From CAZADA01 sp964636945 (GTDB taxonomy: Bacteria > Pseudomonadota > Alphaproteobacteria > Caulobacterales > Maricaulaceae), in the NCBI GenBank assembly GCA_964636945.1, contig CAZWVH010000046.1, positions 1 through 24,199 of the forward strand: 24,199 bases of DNA, in the 5' to 3' direction. This document shows positions 16,483 through 24,199 of the stretch, in pieces (position 1 is the stretch's first letter; each line of letters begins with the position of its first letter). The position numbers were made by a program, and so were the translations under genes. The notes under the pieces were generated by a model, which had not been told where the DNA came from, made no database searches, and saw only the letters and a program-made list of their open reading frames with translations.

Positions 16483-18729
16483 TCAGTAGGACGAGCGCAA
16501 GCCGAACCAGAACGCCGCTTCAGGTTGGGCGCTGGCAATGTGACCGGGTTCGCGGGCTAAGCGCGCAGCCAATGTGACGTCCAAGGCGCTGGCGAGCGGC
16601 ATGTTCAGCGCAGCTTCAAGGCTGACTTCACGGCCCGAAGGCGTCAGCGCTGCCAGACGAGTTTCGTAAAGGGTGCCGACGGCGTCGGACGTGGTCGCCA
16701 CCGGAACCTCCATGCTCAATGCTCCAGTTTCAGCGCGCATGGGCTGCCACAATGTCAGACCAAATCCCGCGTCGCCAATCGACCGTTCAATGCCAAACGC
16801 CCAAGATGTTGCCGTGGGTTCATCGCGCAAATCAGCAATGAAGGATTGCGGCAGGGCAATGTGGGCATACTCAAACCGCGCTGCGCCGCGCCAGGGCCCC
16901 GCCACAGGGCCGCTCCAGCCACTGGCGAGGAAACTGGTGTTGGCCCCGCCATCTTCACCCAATCGCGACAGGACGCTGGAGCCCAGAACAGCGTCTTCGT
17001 TGGCGCTTTCACCCGCTTCGAGCGACAGCCAGTGTTCGCCCCACCGTCGCGCCACGGTGGCGGCGTGCAATTGACCTGACTCGTCAGCCCCGTCGCGAAT
17101 GGCGAAGCGCCAGTCACCCATGTCCACGTCCATGGCGCGCCAGTCGGCGTCCTCGGTGAGGTTGGCGGCGCCTGACCACGCGGTGAGCGACAAAGCGCTG
17201 GCGCTCAGTCCGGGACGGACAATCTCAGAGCGCGCAGCTCCCTGGCCCATGGAAAACCCAAACTGGCCAAATTCGAAACGGGCGCTGAGCGCGTCACGCT
17301 CCATATCCTCGTCCGCGCGGATATTGGCGAACGCGTTGTAGGGCCTGTCAGCAAGGCGCAATGCCGCCGAGCCAAAAGGCGTGTTGGCGGCCTGCGTGGT
17401 TTGACGCAAGGCTTCAGCGGCGGCGGCAAAATGGCGAAGAGAGCTCGAGCTTTGCGTGGGAGCCGGAGCATTGATCGTAAAGGCTCGATCATAGGAATCG
17501 CGCGCGATGACGCCGTCAAAGGCGCCCGACGCCCACGCCCAGTCGCCAAACGCGCCCGTCGGTTCGGCGAAGACCGCGCCGATGGGCGCTGTCATGCTGA
17601 GATCATGCGGCGTCGCGCCAAGGGGCCGGAATGAAACACTGGTTGCCCCTTGCGGCCTAAACGCTTCGCGCAAGTCCACGATCCCCGCGCCAAAAGTTGC
17701 GTCGGGTCCCGTCACGCCGAGATCTTCCGCGGTTTCAAGGAGGATTTCCACCGCCTGCTCGGGGCTGATATTGGGAAATGCATCGAGCAGAAGCGCCAGA
17801 GAAGCCGCCACATAGGGCGCAGCGAACGATGTTCCGTCGCCAATCCCGTAACACCGTGGATTGCCCGCGCATTCCGGCGTGCTGGTCAAAATGGTGGAGG
17901 TGACATCAACACCCGGCGCCAGCAGATAGTAATTGGCCGTCGATCCAGCCCGATTGGAGAAACCGGCCTGATTACCGTTTTCATCAATGGCCCCGACAGC
18001 CAACGCCAGCCCGTCCGCCGAAGGCAGAGCGGCAAATCCCGCTGGTTGGTCCGGCTGGGGATTGCCGCCGTTCCCGGCAGCGCCCACAATGATCACGCCG
18101 GCATCCACCGCGCGCTCGAGAGCATCAGTAATCAGCGCGCTTTCCACCGACAATCCGCCCAAGGACAGATTGATCACATCAGCGCCCTGGGACACGGCGT
18201 AATCCACGGCGCGCACAATATCGGAGGCAAAGAACAAGCATTCGCCATCCTCACACGAGCCGGGCCGGTCGGTTCGCACAATTAGCAATTCAGAGTCGAA
18301 GGCCAGCCCGTGCATGCCTGCACCGTCGCGCTCGGCCGCAATCAACCCGGCCACAAATGTGCCATGACCGTCAGGATCGAGCAGGTCGCCGCGCTGTGTG
18401 TCAAAAAGGTCGATGGATAAGGAGGAAATCTGACCGTCTAGGTCGGGGTGATTAAAGTCGACGCCGCTGTCGATCACGGCGACCGTTTGTCCTTGCCCTG
18501 TGCCGCCGGCGGCGTAGGCGCTAGAGGCGCCGAGCAGATCGAGGGCGTAAATGTCCAAAGCGCCAGAGCCGAAATACTCTTGGGTTTCAAAGTCACTTGG
18601 CGAAGCGGTGGGCGTGGGCGAGCCTCCGGTGGGGCCCGGGCTTGGCGCGCCCGTGATCGAGCTGCTGCCGCCGCTGCATGCACTGAGGAGGGCGACCATG
18701 CTCGCCGCCACAATCCAACATCGCTTCAT
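16483..18729 (-). CDS. Lipidated subtilisin-like serine protease with barrel-like C-terminus (autotransporter type)
   Basis: A 748-residue S8 family protease. The signal peptide ends in a lipobox LSAC (C18), followed by a Pro/Ser/Gly/Thr-rich linker (~20-48). The peptidase domain (~55-375) shows the triad Asp in VIDSGVDFNHPDL (D87), His in DGHGTFVAGL (H122) and Ser in GDGTSFAAPYVAAS (S301), plus the oxyanion Asn in AAGN (N220). Two cysteine pairs (C159/C164, C287/C293) suggest disulfides. Residues ~380-748 are rich in alternating polar/hydrophobic strands and end in Tyr, as outer membrane barrels do. The layout resembles the SphB1 and NalP lipidated autotransporters. The ATG at 18729 has a GGGGGAGG site and is preferred over the upstream TTG at 18750. 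It probably acts on surface proteins; targets are unknown. Confidence 0.85.
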   Translation of the reverse strand: MKRCWIVAASMVALLSACSGGSSSITGAPSPGPTGGSPTPTASPSDFETQEYFGSGALDIYALDLLGASSAYAAGGTGQGQTVAVIDSGVDFNHPDLDGQISSLSIDLFDTQRGDLLDPDGHGTFVAGLIAAERDGAGMHGLAFDSELLIVRTDRPGSCEDGECLFFASDIVRAVDYAVSQGADVINLSLGGLSVESALITDALERAVDAGVIIVGAAGNGGNPQPDQPAGFAALPSADGLALAVGAIDENGNQAGFSNRAGSTANYYLLAPGVDVTSTILTSTPECAGNPRCYGIGDGTSFAAPYVAASLALLLDAFPNISPEQAVEILLETAEDLGVTGPDATFGAGIVDLREAFRPQGATSVSFRPLGATPHDLSMTAPIGAVFAEPTGAFGDWAWASGAFDGVIARDSYDRAFTINAPAPTQSSSSLRHFAAAAEALRQTTQAANTPFGSAALRLADRPYNAFANIRADEDMERDALSARFEFGQFGFSMGQGAARSEIVRPGLSASALSLTAWSGAANLTEDADWRAMDVDMGDWRFAIRDGADESGQLHAATVARRWGEHWLSLEAGESANEDAVLGSSVLSRLGEDGGANTSFLASGWSGPVAGPWRGAARFEYAHIALPQSFIADLRDEPTATSWAFGIERSIGDAGFGLTLWQPMRAETGALSMEVPVATTSDAVGTLYETRLAALTPSGREVSLEAALNMPLASALDVTLAARLAREPGHIASAQPEAAFWFGLRSSY

Positions 18730-18826
18730 TCTTGTACGCCTCCCCCTCAAGACTGACCTGAGCTTGTCCCCGCCAGGCCAAGCGCGAGTACCCCGCCGCG
18801 CCAGTCTTTACGAAGATGTTAAGACG

Positions 18827-18846
18827 AAAAAGCGGCTCGGCGCCAC
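18827..18846 (-). terminator. Possible intrinsic terminator after carA
   Basis: On the minus strand, GTGGC-GCCGA-GCCGC forms a 5-bp stem (one wobble pair) with a 5-base loop, then TTTTT. It lies 44 bases downstream of the carA stop and so could end the carA transcript before the subtilisin promoter. The stem is short, so the call is tentative. Confidence 0.35.
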
Positions 18847-18889
18847 GGTTTAATTGACCAGGTAAGCAAGAATTCGGCCAGATTAATGA

Positions 18890-20080
18890 TCAGGGGGCGC
18901 CATGATGATCAGCGATCAATTGTGCAAACCGAGAAAATATATTCACCGCGTCATGGGGACCCGGGGCGGCTTCGGGATGGTGTTGCACCGATAATATTGG
19001 TCTATCGGTCCAAACCAAACCGCTATTGGTGCCGTCAAACAAGGATTTATGGCTTTCGGTTACACCGCCAGGCAGGGTTGTGGAATCCACGGTAAAGCCG
19101 TGGTTCATGGAGACGATCTCCACCTGACCTGTGGCTGCGTTGCGCACCGGATGGTTGGCCCCATGGTGGCCTTGAGCCATTTTCACTGTCCGGCCGCCCG
19201 CCGCCAGCGCAAGCAATTGATGACCCAAGCAAATGCCAAGCATTGGCGTGTTGGACGCTATTAAGTCCAATAGGGTCTGACGGACTCGGGCAAAGGTTGC
19301 GCTCGGATCGCCCGGTCCGTTTGATAACACTATGCCCTGGGGCTTCAGCTCCAGAATTTGTGCAGCGCTGAAATGGTCCGGCGCCACCATGACTTGGGCG
19401 CCGACTTCGCCCAAACAATCGGCGATGTCCGATTTGAGACCATAGTCGATCACCACAATGCGCGGTCCGGATGGGCTGCTGGCGCCTTGACCGTCTGGCC
19501 ATTGCCAGCTCGTGCGGTTCACTGGCTCGATGTGGGCGGCGGTCGCGTCCTCAGCCAGGTCTGTATTAGCAATGCCCGACCAATCGCGTGCGGCCTCCGC
19601 CAGGCGGGCGATGTCAAACCGACCGTCGCGATTGTGCGCGATGGCTCCGTGCATCATGCCGTATTCGCGGATGCGATGGGTCAGCGCCCTGGTGTCCACG
19701 CCGCTGACGCCAATGACGTTACGCTTGGCCATCCATGCGTCAAACCCGTCTTGTGCGCGCCAGCTGGACGGCGCGCCGAGGCCAGCGCGAAAAATGGCGC
19801 CCAGCGCCACTGGTTTGGCCTGGGACTGGGCGTCGGCCTCATGAACACCCACATTACCCACATGTGGAGCGGTGAAGCACACGATTTGCTGCGCGTATGA
19901 CGGGTCGGTGAGCACTTCGAAATGGCCGGTCATGGCCGTATTGAAGCACACTTCGCCAATCGCCAGGCCCGTGGCGCCGCAACCGCGCCCGGAAAATGTG
20001 GTTCCGTCCGCCAGCACCAAAACAGCTGTTGCGCGGTCATCGATCGAGGAAAATTGATCTGGAGCTTCGGTGGTGCTCAT
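18890..20080 (-). CDS. carA: Carbamoyl-phosphate synthase small subunit
   Basis: A 396-residue glutamine amidotransferase subunit that releases ammonia from glutamine and channels it to CarB. The N-terminal domain (~15-170) has GATGLAIGEVCFNTAMTGHFE and TDPSYAQQIV. The class I amidotransferase domain (~205-390) shows the oxyanion SNGPGDPS, the nucleophile in LGICLGHQLL (C284), MNHGFTV, and the His/Glu of SVQHHPEAAPGPHD (H368, E370), so the catalytic triad is complete. It starts at ATG 20080, with no strong ribosome site. It is divergent from yqeY across 139 bases and separated from carB by three genes, so coordinated expression must come from separate promoters. Confidence 0.97.
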   Translation of the reverse strand: MSTTEAPDQFSSIDDRATAVLVLADGTTFSGRGCGATGLAIGEVCFNTAMTGHFEVLTDPSYAQQIVCFTAPHVGNVGVHEADAQSQAKPVALGAIFRAGLGAPSSWRAQDGFDAWMAKRNVIGVSGVDTRALTHRIREYGMMHGAIAHNRDGRFDIARLAEAARDWSGIANTDLAEDATAAHIEPVNRTSWQWPDGQGASSPSGPRIVVIDYGLKSDIADCLGEVGAQVMVAPDHFSAAQILELKPQGIVLSNGPGDPSATFARVRQTLLDLIASNTPMLGICLGHQLLALAAGGRTVKMAQGHHGANHPVRNAATGQVEIVSMNHGFTVDSTTLPGGVTESHKSLFDGTNSGLVWTDRPILSVQHHPEAAPGPHDAVNIFSRFAQLIADHHGAP

Positions 20081-20141
20081 GTCTTTGAACTGTTGCCGCC
20101 TATTTGCACAATGCAGAGAATTGCACTACATGCTCCGCGCC

Positions 20142-20170
20142 TTGACCGGTCGTAATGCCGAACCTGATGT
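20142..20170 (+). promoter_or_regulatory. Possible sigma-70-type promoter for yqeY
   Basis: TTGACC (20142-20147) is followed after 17 bases by TGATGT (20165-20170), about 50 bases before the yqeY start. The -35 box is good and the -10 box weak. The fragment also contains the palindrome GACCGGTC at 20144-20151. Confidence 0.3.
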
Positions 20171-20219
20171 AGCCGCTCGTTAAGCGTCGTGTAAACTAGA
20201 TTGGACTGAGGTCTCTTGT

Positions 20220-20705
20220 ATGGACTTGCGCGTTCAAATTGATTCCGCCCTTGCGGCGGCGCAAGATGAACAGGACGAAGTGGGCGCTTCAACATTGCGC
20301 TTGGTGCAGTGCGCTATTCGTGATCGAGACCGCGTGTCAAAAACAGCGGATGGCGATGCGGGCTGTGAAGATGCGCAGATTGCTCAAATTATCTTGCAAA
20401 TGATCCGTCAGCGCGATGAAAGCGCGGAATCCTACGAGCAGAGCGGCCGGCTTGATATGGCTGAGCGCGAACGTCAAGAAGCTGAAGTTTTGCGCGCGCT
20501 GGTGCCCGCCCCGCTCGATGAAGGCCAGGTGCGTCAGCTCGCCGCTGAAGTGGTTGAAGATCTGGAGGCCCATGGCCTGAAAGATGTCGGCCGCTGTGTG
20601 GCGGAAGTGAAAAAGCGCGGCGGCGGAGCCGTGGACGGCGCTCAAGCCGGGGCAGCTGTGCGTGATCTTTTAACGGTCGACCCCACGCAACAAGCCCAGC
20701 CGTAA
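20220..20705 (+). CDS. yqeY: GatB/YqeY domain-containing protein
   Basis: A 161-residue protein of the YqeY family, which shares a helical domain with the tail of GatB, the amidotransferase that converts mischarged Glu-tRNAGln. Freestanding YqeY may bind tRNA, but its function is not settled. Family features are the LRLVQCAIRDRD helix, EIIAQ-like AQIAQIILQMIRQRDESAESY, the basic-acidic RLDMAERERQEAEVL and LRALVPAPLDE, and the GAVDGAQAGAAVRDLL ending. GAGG lies 8 bases before the ATG. In Alphaproteobacteria this gene often precedes dnaG; here 119 bases separate them. It may share a transcript with dnaG and rpoD, the position that rpsU occupies in enterobacteria. Confidence 0.9.
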   Translation: MDLRVQIDSALAAAQDEQDEVGASTLRLVQCAIRDRDRVSKTADGDAGCEDAQIAQIILQMIRQRDESAESYEQSGRLDMAERERQEAEVLRALVPAPLDEGQVRQLAAEVVEDLEAHGLKDVGRCVAEVKKRGGGAVDGAQAGAAVRDLLTVDPTQQAQP

Positions 20706-20713
20706 CAGACTCA

Positions 20714-20781
20714 CATTATCATCATGCGGACACGTCAATCTTGTGGGCGTTCGGCGCGGCCGCTGTGCAGGTGTGATAATG
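20714..20781. repeat. Inverted repeat flanking the yqeY-dnaG gap
   Basis: CATTATCA (20714-20721) and TGATAATG (20774-20781) are exact reverse complements separated by 52 bases that include the palindrome GCGGCCGC (20756-20763). Together they lie between the yqeY stop and the dnaG start, so they could form an RNA stem or bracket a promoter region. The repeat is short and could be chance. Confidence 0.4.
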
Positions 20782-20824
20782 CCCGTGCGGTTTTTGAGCT
20801 TGAGTAAACTTCGGAGCAGCGACC

Positions 20825-22699
20825 ATGCGGTATGATCCGCGCATGCTCGATGAGATACGGTCGCGTATTCCGATTTCGCGACTCGTCGGACGCAGCGTTT
20901 CGCTCAAGCGTCAGGGGCGCGAATACGTCGCGCTGTCCCCTTTTAACAAGGAAAAAACTCCGTCATTCTTCGTCAATGACGACAAGCAATTCTACCATTG
21001 TTTTTCCTCGGGAAAGCATGGGGACGTTTTTACGTGGCTCATGGATATTGAGGGCTTGTCTTTTCCCGAGGCAGTGGAGCGATTGGCCGGCGATGCGGGC
21101 GTCGCCTTGCCGGCCAAAGATCCCGGCGAGGTTCAGCGCATCGCCAAACGCCGCGCGCTGAGTGATGTGATGGAGCTGGCGGCGCGTTTTTTCAAAACTG
21201 CGCTCGAAGGGCCGGCAGGGGGCGAAGCGAGGGCCTATCTCGCTGGCCGGTCGATCACGAAGGATGCAATTTCACAGTTTGAGATCGGCCTGGCGCCCAA
21301 TGCCCGCCATGGTTTGCGCGACGCGCTCAAACGTGAAGGCGTCAGCGATCAGGATCAATTGGCGTGTGGGTTGCTGATCCAACCCGATGACGGCGCGCCT
21401 TATGATCGCTTTCGCGATCGCATCATGTTTCCCATCCGTGACGCGCAGGGAAGGCTGATTGCATTCGGCGGTCGGGCGCTTTCAAAGTCGGCGCGTGCAA
21501 AATATCTTAACTCGCCTGAGACCGAGCTCTATCATAAGGGGGAGACGCTCTATCGCTACCGTGAGGCGCGCGCGGGCCTCGCCGACATGGAGCGCGAACG
21601 GGCGGCCGATAAAGCCAATCTTGATGTGCCACAAGAGCCGGGCGGCTTGATTGTCGCCGAGGGCTATATCGATGTGATGGCCTTGCATATGGCGGGTTTT
21701 CGTTCAGCGGTCGCGCCATTGGGCACGGCGCTCACGGAGACCCAGCTGGATTTGTTGTGGCGGGCGGGACCCGAGCCGACAATTTGCTTTGACGGCGACG
21801 CGGCGGGTCTGCGCGCTGCATATCGCGCCGTGGATCGCGTATTGCCCTTGGTTCGGCCGGGACGTACGGCCCGGTTCGCCATCCTGCCGGCGGGCAAGGA
21901 CCCTGACGACCTCATTCGCGAGAGCGGCGCGGCGGCCATGGCAAAGGTATTGAACGGTTCATTGTCGCTTGATGCGCTGGTTTGGCAGCGCGAATTTAAT
22001 GCATCGCCGGTGGATTCGCCCGAACGCAAGGCGGGCCTGCGTCAAAGGTTAGTGTCTGCTGCGGCCGCGATTGGCGATGAAGGCGTTCAGCGGGAGTTCC
22101 GCCGCGCCTTGCTTGATCGATTTTACGAGGCGTTTCGCCGGCCCTCCGGCCCGAAGGGCGCCTGGCGTGGATCGCGTCCTGTGCAGGCCACCGCAGAGAC
22201 AGCGGCAAAAGCATCCGATCGCGCCAACGCCAGGGTGGATCGAGATGTGCGAGCCTTGATTCGCTTTTTGCTGGAATATCCACAAATTTTAGACATGTGT
22301 GTGGAGCCGCTCGCCGTGTTGCCGATTGGAGACGGTGATCTGATTGATTTGCGAAACGCGCTCTTAGACCAGGCCGGACAGTGTGAGGCCCTTGACAAAG
22401 CTGGTTTAACGCACCACCTCGGCCAGTTGGGGTTAGAGCGTGTTGCAGGTGAAGTGGGAGCAGACCCTCTGGCAAAGCCAGCAGAGACTTTGGCGTCAAA
22501 GTCGGATTGGGACCGTGCTCAAGACTGGCTTCACAAAGCGGCCACGCTGCTCAGCGAGACTGCGCAAGCGGATGATTGCGACGAGATGGTAGAACGATTT
22601 AAGGCGGCGCGCCGCGCGGGCGATGTGATCGAAATGCAGCGCGCGCAACGGGCATTGGTGCACAGGCGAGCCCAGCGATTGCCTCGGGGCGAGGGGTAA
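20825..22699 (+). CDS. dnaG: DNA primase
   Basis: A 624-residue replicative primase that makes RNA primers at the fork, with DnaB as partner. The N-terminal CHC2-like domain (~30-100) is degenerate: where zinc-bound primases have CPFH and CFGC, this protein has S38-PF-N41 and C59-F-S-S62, so three of the four ligands are replaced. The remaining fold signature EKTPSFFVNDDKQFYHCF is intact. The RNA-polymerase/TOPRIM domain is complete: VAEGYIDVMAL (E279), APLGTALT and FDGDAAG (D323, D325), which bind the metals. The C-terminal ~180 residues are the helical DnaB-interaction region. A GGAG site lies 9 bases before ATG 20825. The stop overlaps an upstream ATG of rpoD. Confidence 0.95.
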   Translation: MRYDPRMLDEIRSRIPISRLVGRSVSLKRQGREYVALSPFNKEKTPSFFVNDDKQFYHCFSSGKHGDVFTWLMDIEGLSFPEAVERLAGDAGVALPAKDPGEVQRIAKRRALSDVMELAARFFKTALEGPAGGEARAYLAGRSITKDAISQFEIGLAPNARHGLRDALKREGVSDQDQLACGLLIQPDDGAPYDRFRDRIMFPIRDAQGRLIAFGGRALSKSARAKYLNSPETELYHKGETLYRYREARAGLADMERERAADKANLDVPQEPGGLIVAEGYIDVMALHMAGFRSAVAPLGTALTETQLDLLWRAGPEPTICFDGDAAGLRAAYRAVDRVLPLVRPGRTARFAILPAGKDPDDLIRESGAAAMAKVLNGSLSLDALVWQREFNASPVDSPERKAGLRQRLVSAAAAIGDEGVQREFRRALLDRFYEAFRRPSGPKGAWRGSRPVQATAETAAKASDRANARVDRDVRALIRFLLEYPQILDMCVEPLAVLPIGDGDLIDLRNALLDQAGQCEALDKAGLTHHLGQLGLERVAGEVGADPLAKPAETLASKSDWDRAQDWLHKAATLLSETAQADDCDEMVERFKAARRAGDVIEMQRAQRALVHRRAQRLPRGEG

Positions 22700-22767
22700 T
22701 GGCTCAAAAACTCAAAACGCGCGCGTCGAGCACATCGGACGCGCAACCGGCGAAGATTGGAGCGAGA

Positions 22768-24199
22768 ATGGCGACAGCGCAAACCACTGAGGCCAACACT
22801 GAATCACAAGACGCGCCGGTGTTGGATCTGTCTGATCAGGCGATCAAAGAGTTTGTTAAAAAGGGCAAAAAGCGCGGTTACGTCACGCATGAAGAATTAA
22901 ATAAAGTCCTGCCGCCTGAAGAGTTTTCCTCCGAACAAATCGAAGACATCATGTCTAATCTCAATGAGATGGGCATCAATGTGGTTGAGTCTGAAGACAA
23001 CGACGACAATTCGGAATCCACCGACGTCGCGGTGAAAAAGGGCACAGCCGTTACCGGCGGCAACGCCAAGGAAGACGCTGACCGCACCGATGATCCGGTG
23101 CGCATGTATTTGCGCGAAATGGGCTCGGTGGAATTGCTCTCGCGCGAAGGCGAGATCGCCATCGCTAAGCGCATTGAGGCGGGACGCGACGCCATGATTG
23201 CGGGCTTGTGCGAAAGCCCGCTCACCTTTGAGGCGATCATGGTCTGGCGCGACGAACTGGAAGAGGGCCGCGTTTTACTGCGCGACGTCATCGACCTGGA
23301 AGCCACGCATGCGGGCATTCATGGCCGGCCCGAACACGTGCTCGACACGGAAAACGCGGTGAGCACGCCGCAAAGCCGCGCGGCCGCCCGAGCTGAGGGC
23401 GTCACAAATGGGGCAGCGCCCGCCGGCGAAGCGCAAGCGAAGGGGCCCAAACCTGACGACGAAGCTGAACCTGATCAATCCGAGGCTGATTCTGAGTCCG
23501 ATGAAGACGCCGATGATGATTTGGACGACGATGACGATGATGACGGCGTCAACATGTCCATGGCGGCCATGGAGGCTGAGCTGCGTGATGGCGTGATGGA
23601 CACGCTCGACGCGGTGGCTGGCAATTTCGTGCGCTTTCGCGAATTGCAGGACGAATTGTTGAAGTCTCGTTTCATCGGCAAGGATCTGAGCGATGAGGCG
23701 AAGGCTGAATACCAGCAGCGCCGCGCGTCCATCATCGAAAACTTGCACACGCTGCATTTGAACAATGCTCGGATCGAGTCGCTGGTCGAGCAGCTTTACG
23801 AAATCAACCGCAAACTGATTAGCTTGGAAGGCCAGCTGTTTCGTCTGGCCGACGGCCGCGGCGTGCCGCGCACCGATTTCCTGGAAGAATATCTGGGCGC
23901 AGAGCTCACCCCTGATTGGGCGGACAGCCGCCAAGGTTTGTCGGCAGCCTGGGAGCGTTTCATCACCGGCGAACGCGACAATATCGACACCCTGCGCAGC
24001 GAAATTGCTCTATTGTCTCAGGATGCCGGTTTGCCGGTGGACGAATTCCGCCGCATCGTCTCCACGGTGCAAAAGGGTGAGCGCGAAGCGCGCGTGGCCA
24101 AGAAGGAAATGGTCGAGGCCAATCTGCGCCTCGTGATCTCCATCGCCAAGAAATACACCAATCGCGGCCTGCAATTCCTCGACCTGATCCAGGAAGGCA
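22768..24199 (+). CDS. rpoD: Primary sigma factor RpoD, 3'-truncated by window end
   Basis: The housekeeping sigma factor; about 477 residues are visible and the frame stays open to the last base. Region 1.1 opens with VLDLSDQAIKEFVKKGKKRGYVTHEELNKVLP, region 1.2 with DPVRMYLREMGSVELLSREGEIAIAKRIE, and regions 2.1-2.2 begin at EANLRLVISIAKKYTNRGLQFLDLIQEG (about residue 450). Between 1.2 and 2 lies the long non-conserved region typical of alpha and gamma RpoD, with a very acidic insert (residues ~230-259). I chose ATG 22768, which has GGAG five bases upstream and gives an alpha-like N-terminus. An in-frame ATG at 22699 overlaps the dnaG stop (TAATG) and would add 23 basic residues; it is a real alternative. 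Confidence 0.95.
   Translation, partial: MATAQTTEANTESQDAPVLDLSDQAIKEFVKKGKKRGYVTHEELNKVLPPEEFSSEQIEDIMSNLNEMGINVVESEDNDDNSESTDVAVKKGTAVTGGNAKEDADRTDDPVRMYLREMGSVELLSREGEIAIAKRIEAGRDAMIAGLCESPLTFEAIMVWRDELEEGRVLLRDVIDLEATHAGIHGRPEHVLDTENAVSTPQSRAAARAEGVTNGAAPAGEAQAKGPKPDDEAEPDQSEADSESDEDADDDLDDDDDDDGVNMSMAAMEAELRDGVMDTLDAVAGNFVRFRELQDELLKSRFIGKDLSDEAKAEYQQRRASIIENLHTLHLNNARIESLVEQLYEINRKLISLEGQLFRLADGRGVPRTDFLEEYLGAELTPDWADSRQGLSAAWERFITGERDNIDTLRSEIALLSQDAGLPVDEFRRIVSTVQKGEREARVAKKEMVEANLRLVISIAKKYTNRGLQFLDLIQEG

Noticed and set aside
17650..18285. 211-codon plus-strand frame opposite the subtilisin
   Set aside because: The minus strand carries the complete catalytic triad and lipobox; the plus frame is a shadow.
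20180..20194. CtrA-like half sites (TTAA, seven bases, GTAA) upstream of yqeY
   Set aside because: Only one half matches; a near match of this length is expected by chance and a cell-cycle link cannot be claimed.
20756..20763. GCGGCCGC palindrome
   Set aside because: An 8-bp GC palindrome alone is common in GC-rich DNA; noted only as part of the dnaG upstream gap.
1..24199. Defence system, toxin-antitoxin pair, CRISPR array or insertion sequence
   Set aside because: I looked for nuclease, methylase, transposase and small paired genes and for periodic repeats, and saw none; the window is mainly conserved chromosomal genes.

Overview
This window is chromosomal DNA from an alphaproteobacterium, most likely Caulobacterales/Maricaulales/Hyphomonadaceae-like. 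I infer this from protein signatures (an alpha-type DnaG with a degenerate zinc site, an ELM1-family protein, a long alpha-type RpoD) and from gene order (carA, yqeY, dnaG, rpoD; carB, greA). Gene density is high and most gaps are short. I see no tRNA, rRNA, CRISPR array, insertion sequence or integrase. Two genes run off the window: a phage-type lysozyme at the left edge and rpoD at the right edge.

Left part (1-8215): a truncated GH24 lysozyme with a membrane-anchored tail converges on a DUF3833 lipoprotein gene. Then come a low-specificity threonine aldolase (minus strand), a membrane-anchored SRPBCC plus GyrI-like protein, a small exported protein of unknown role, an AspC-type aminotransferase, an orphan oligopeptide-binding lipoprotein, and a Dps ferritin preceded by a perfect 12-bp tandem repeat. 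These look like independent housekeeping or accessory units, not one pathway.

Middle part (8216-15111, minus strand): a strong hairpin terminator lies far from the end of trxB and leaves an unexplained ~250-nt stretch. Upstream of trxB is an exported DUF442 phosphatase-like protein. Then comes a tight carB-greA-ELM1 block: carbamoyl phosphate synthetase large subunit, transcript cleavage factor, and a GT-B-like protein related to plant ELM1.

Right part (15112-24199): carB and carA are separated by a YpsA/SLOG-like protein, a COG4339 HD hydrolase and a lipidated subtilisin that looks like an autotransporter of the SphB1/NalP type. carA is followed divergently by yqeY, dnaG and rpoD, an alphaproteobacterial form of the macromolecular synthesis operon in which yqeY stands where rpsU is found in enterobacteria.

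I do not find a convincing undescribed multi-gene system. The most notable points are the lipidated subtilisin with a barrel-like C-terminus, the loss of three of four zinc ligands in DnaG, the unexplained transcribed-looking region downstream of trxB, and the lysozyme with a coiled-coil/membrane tail.
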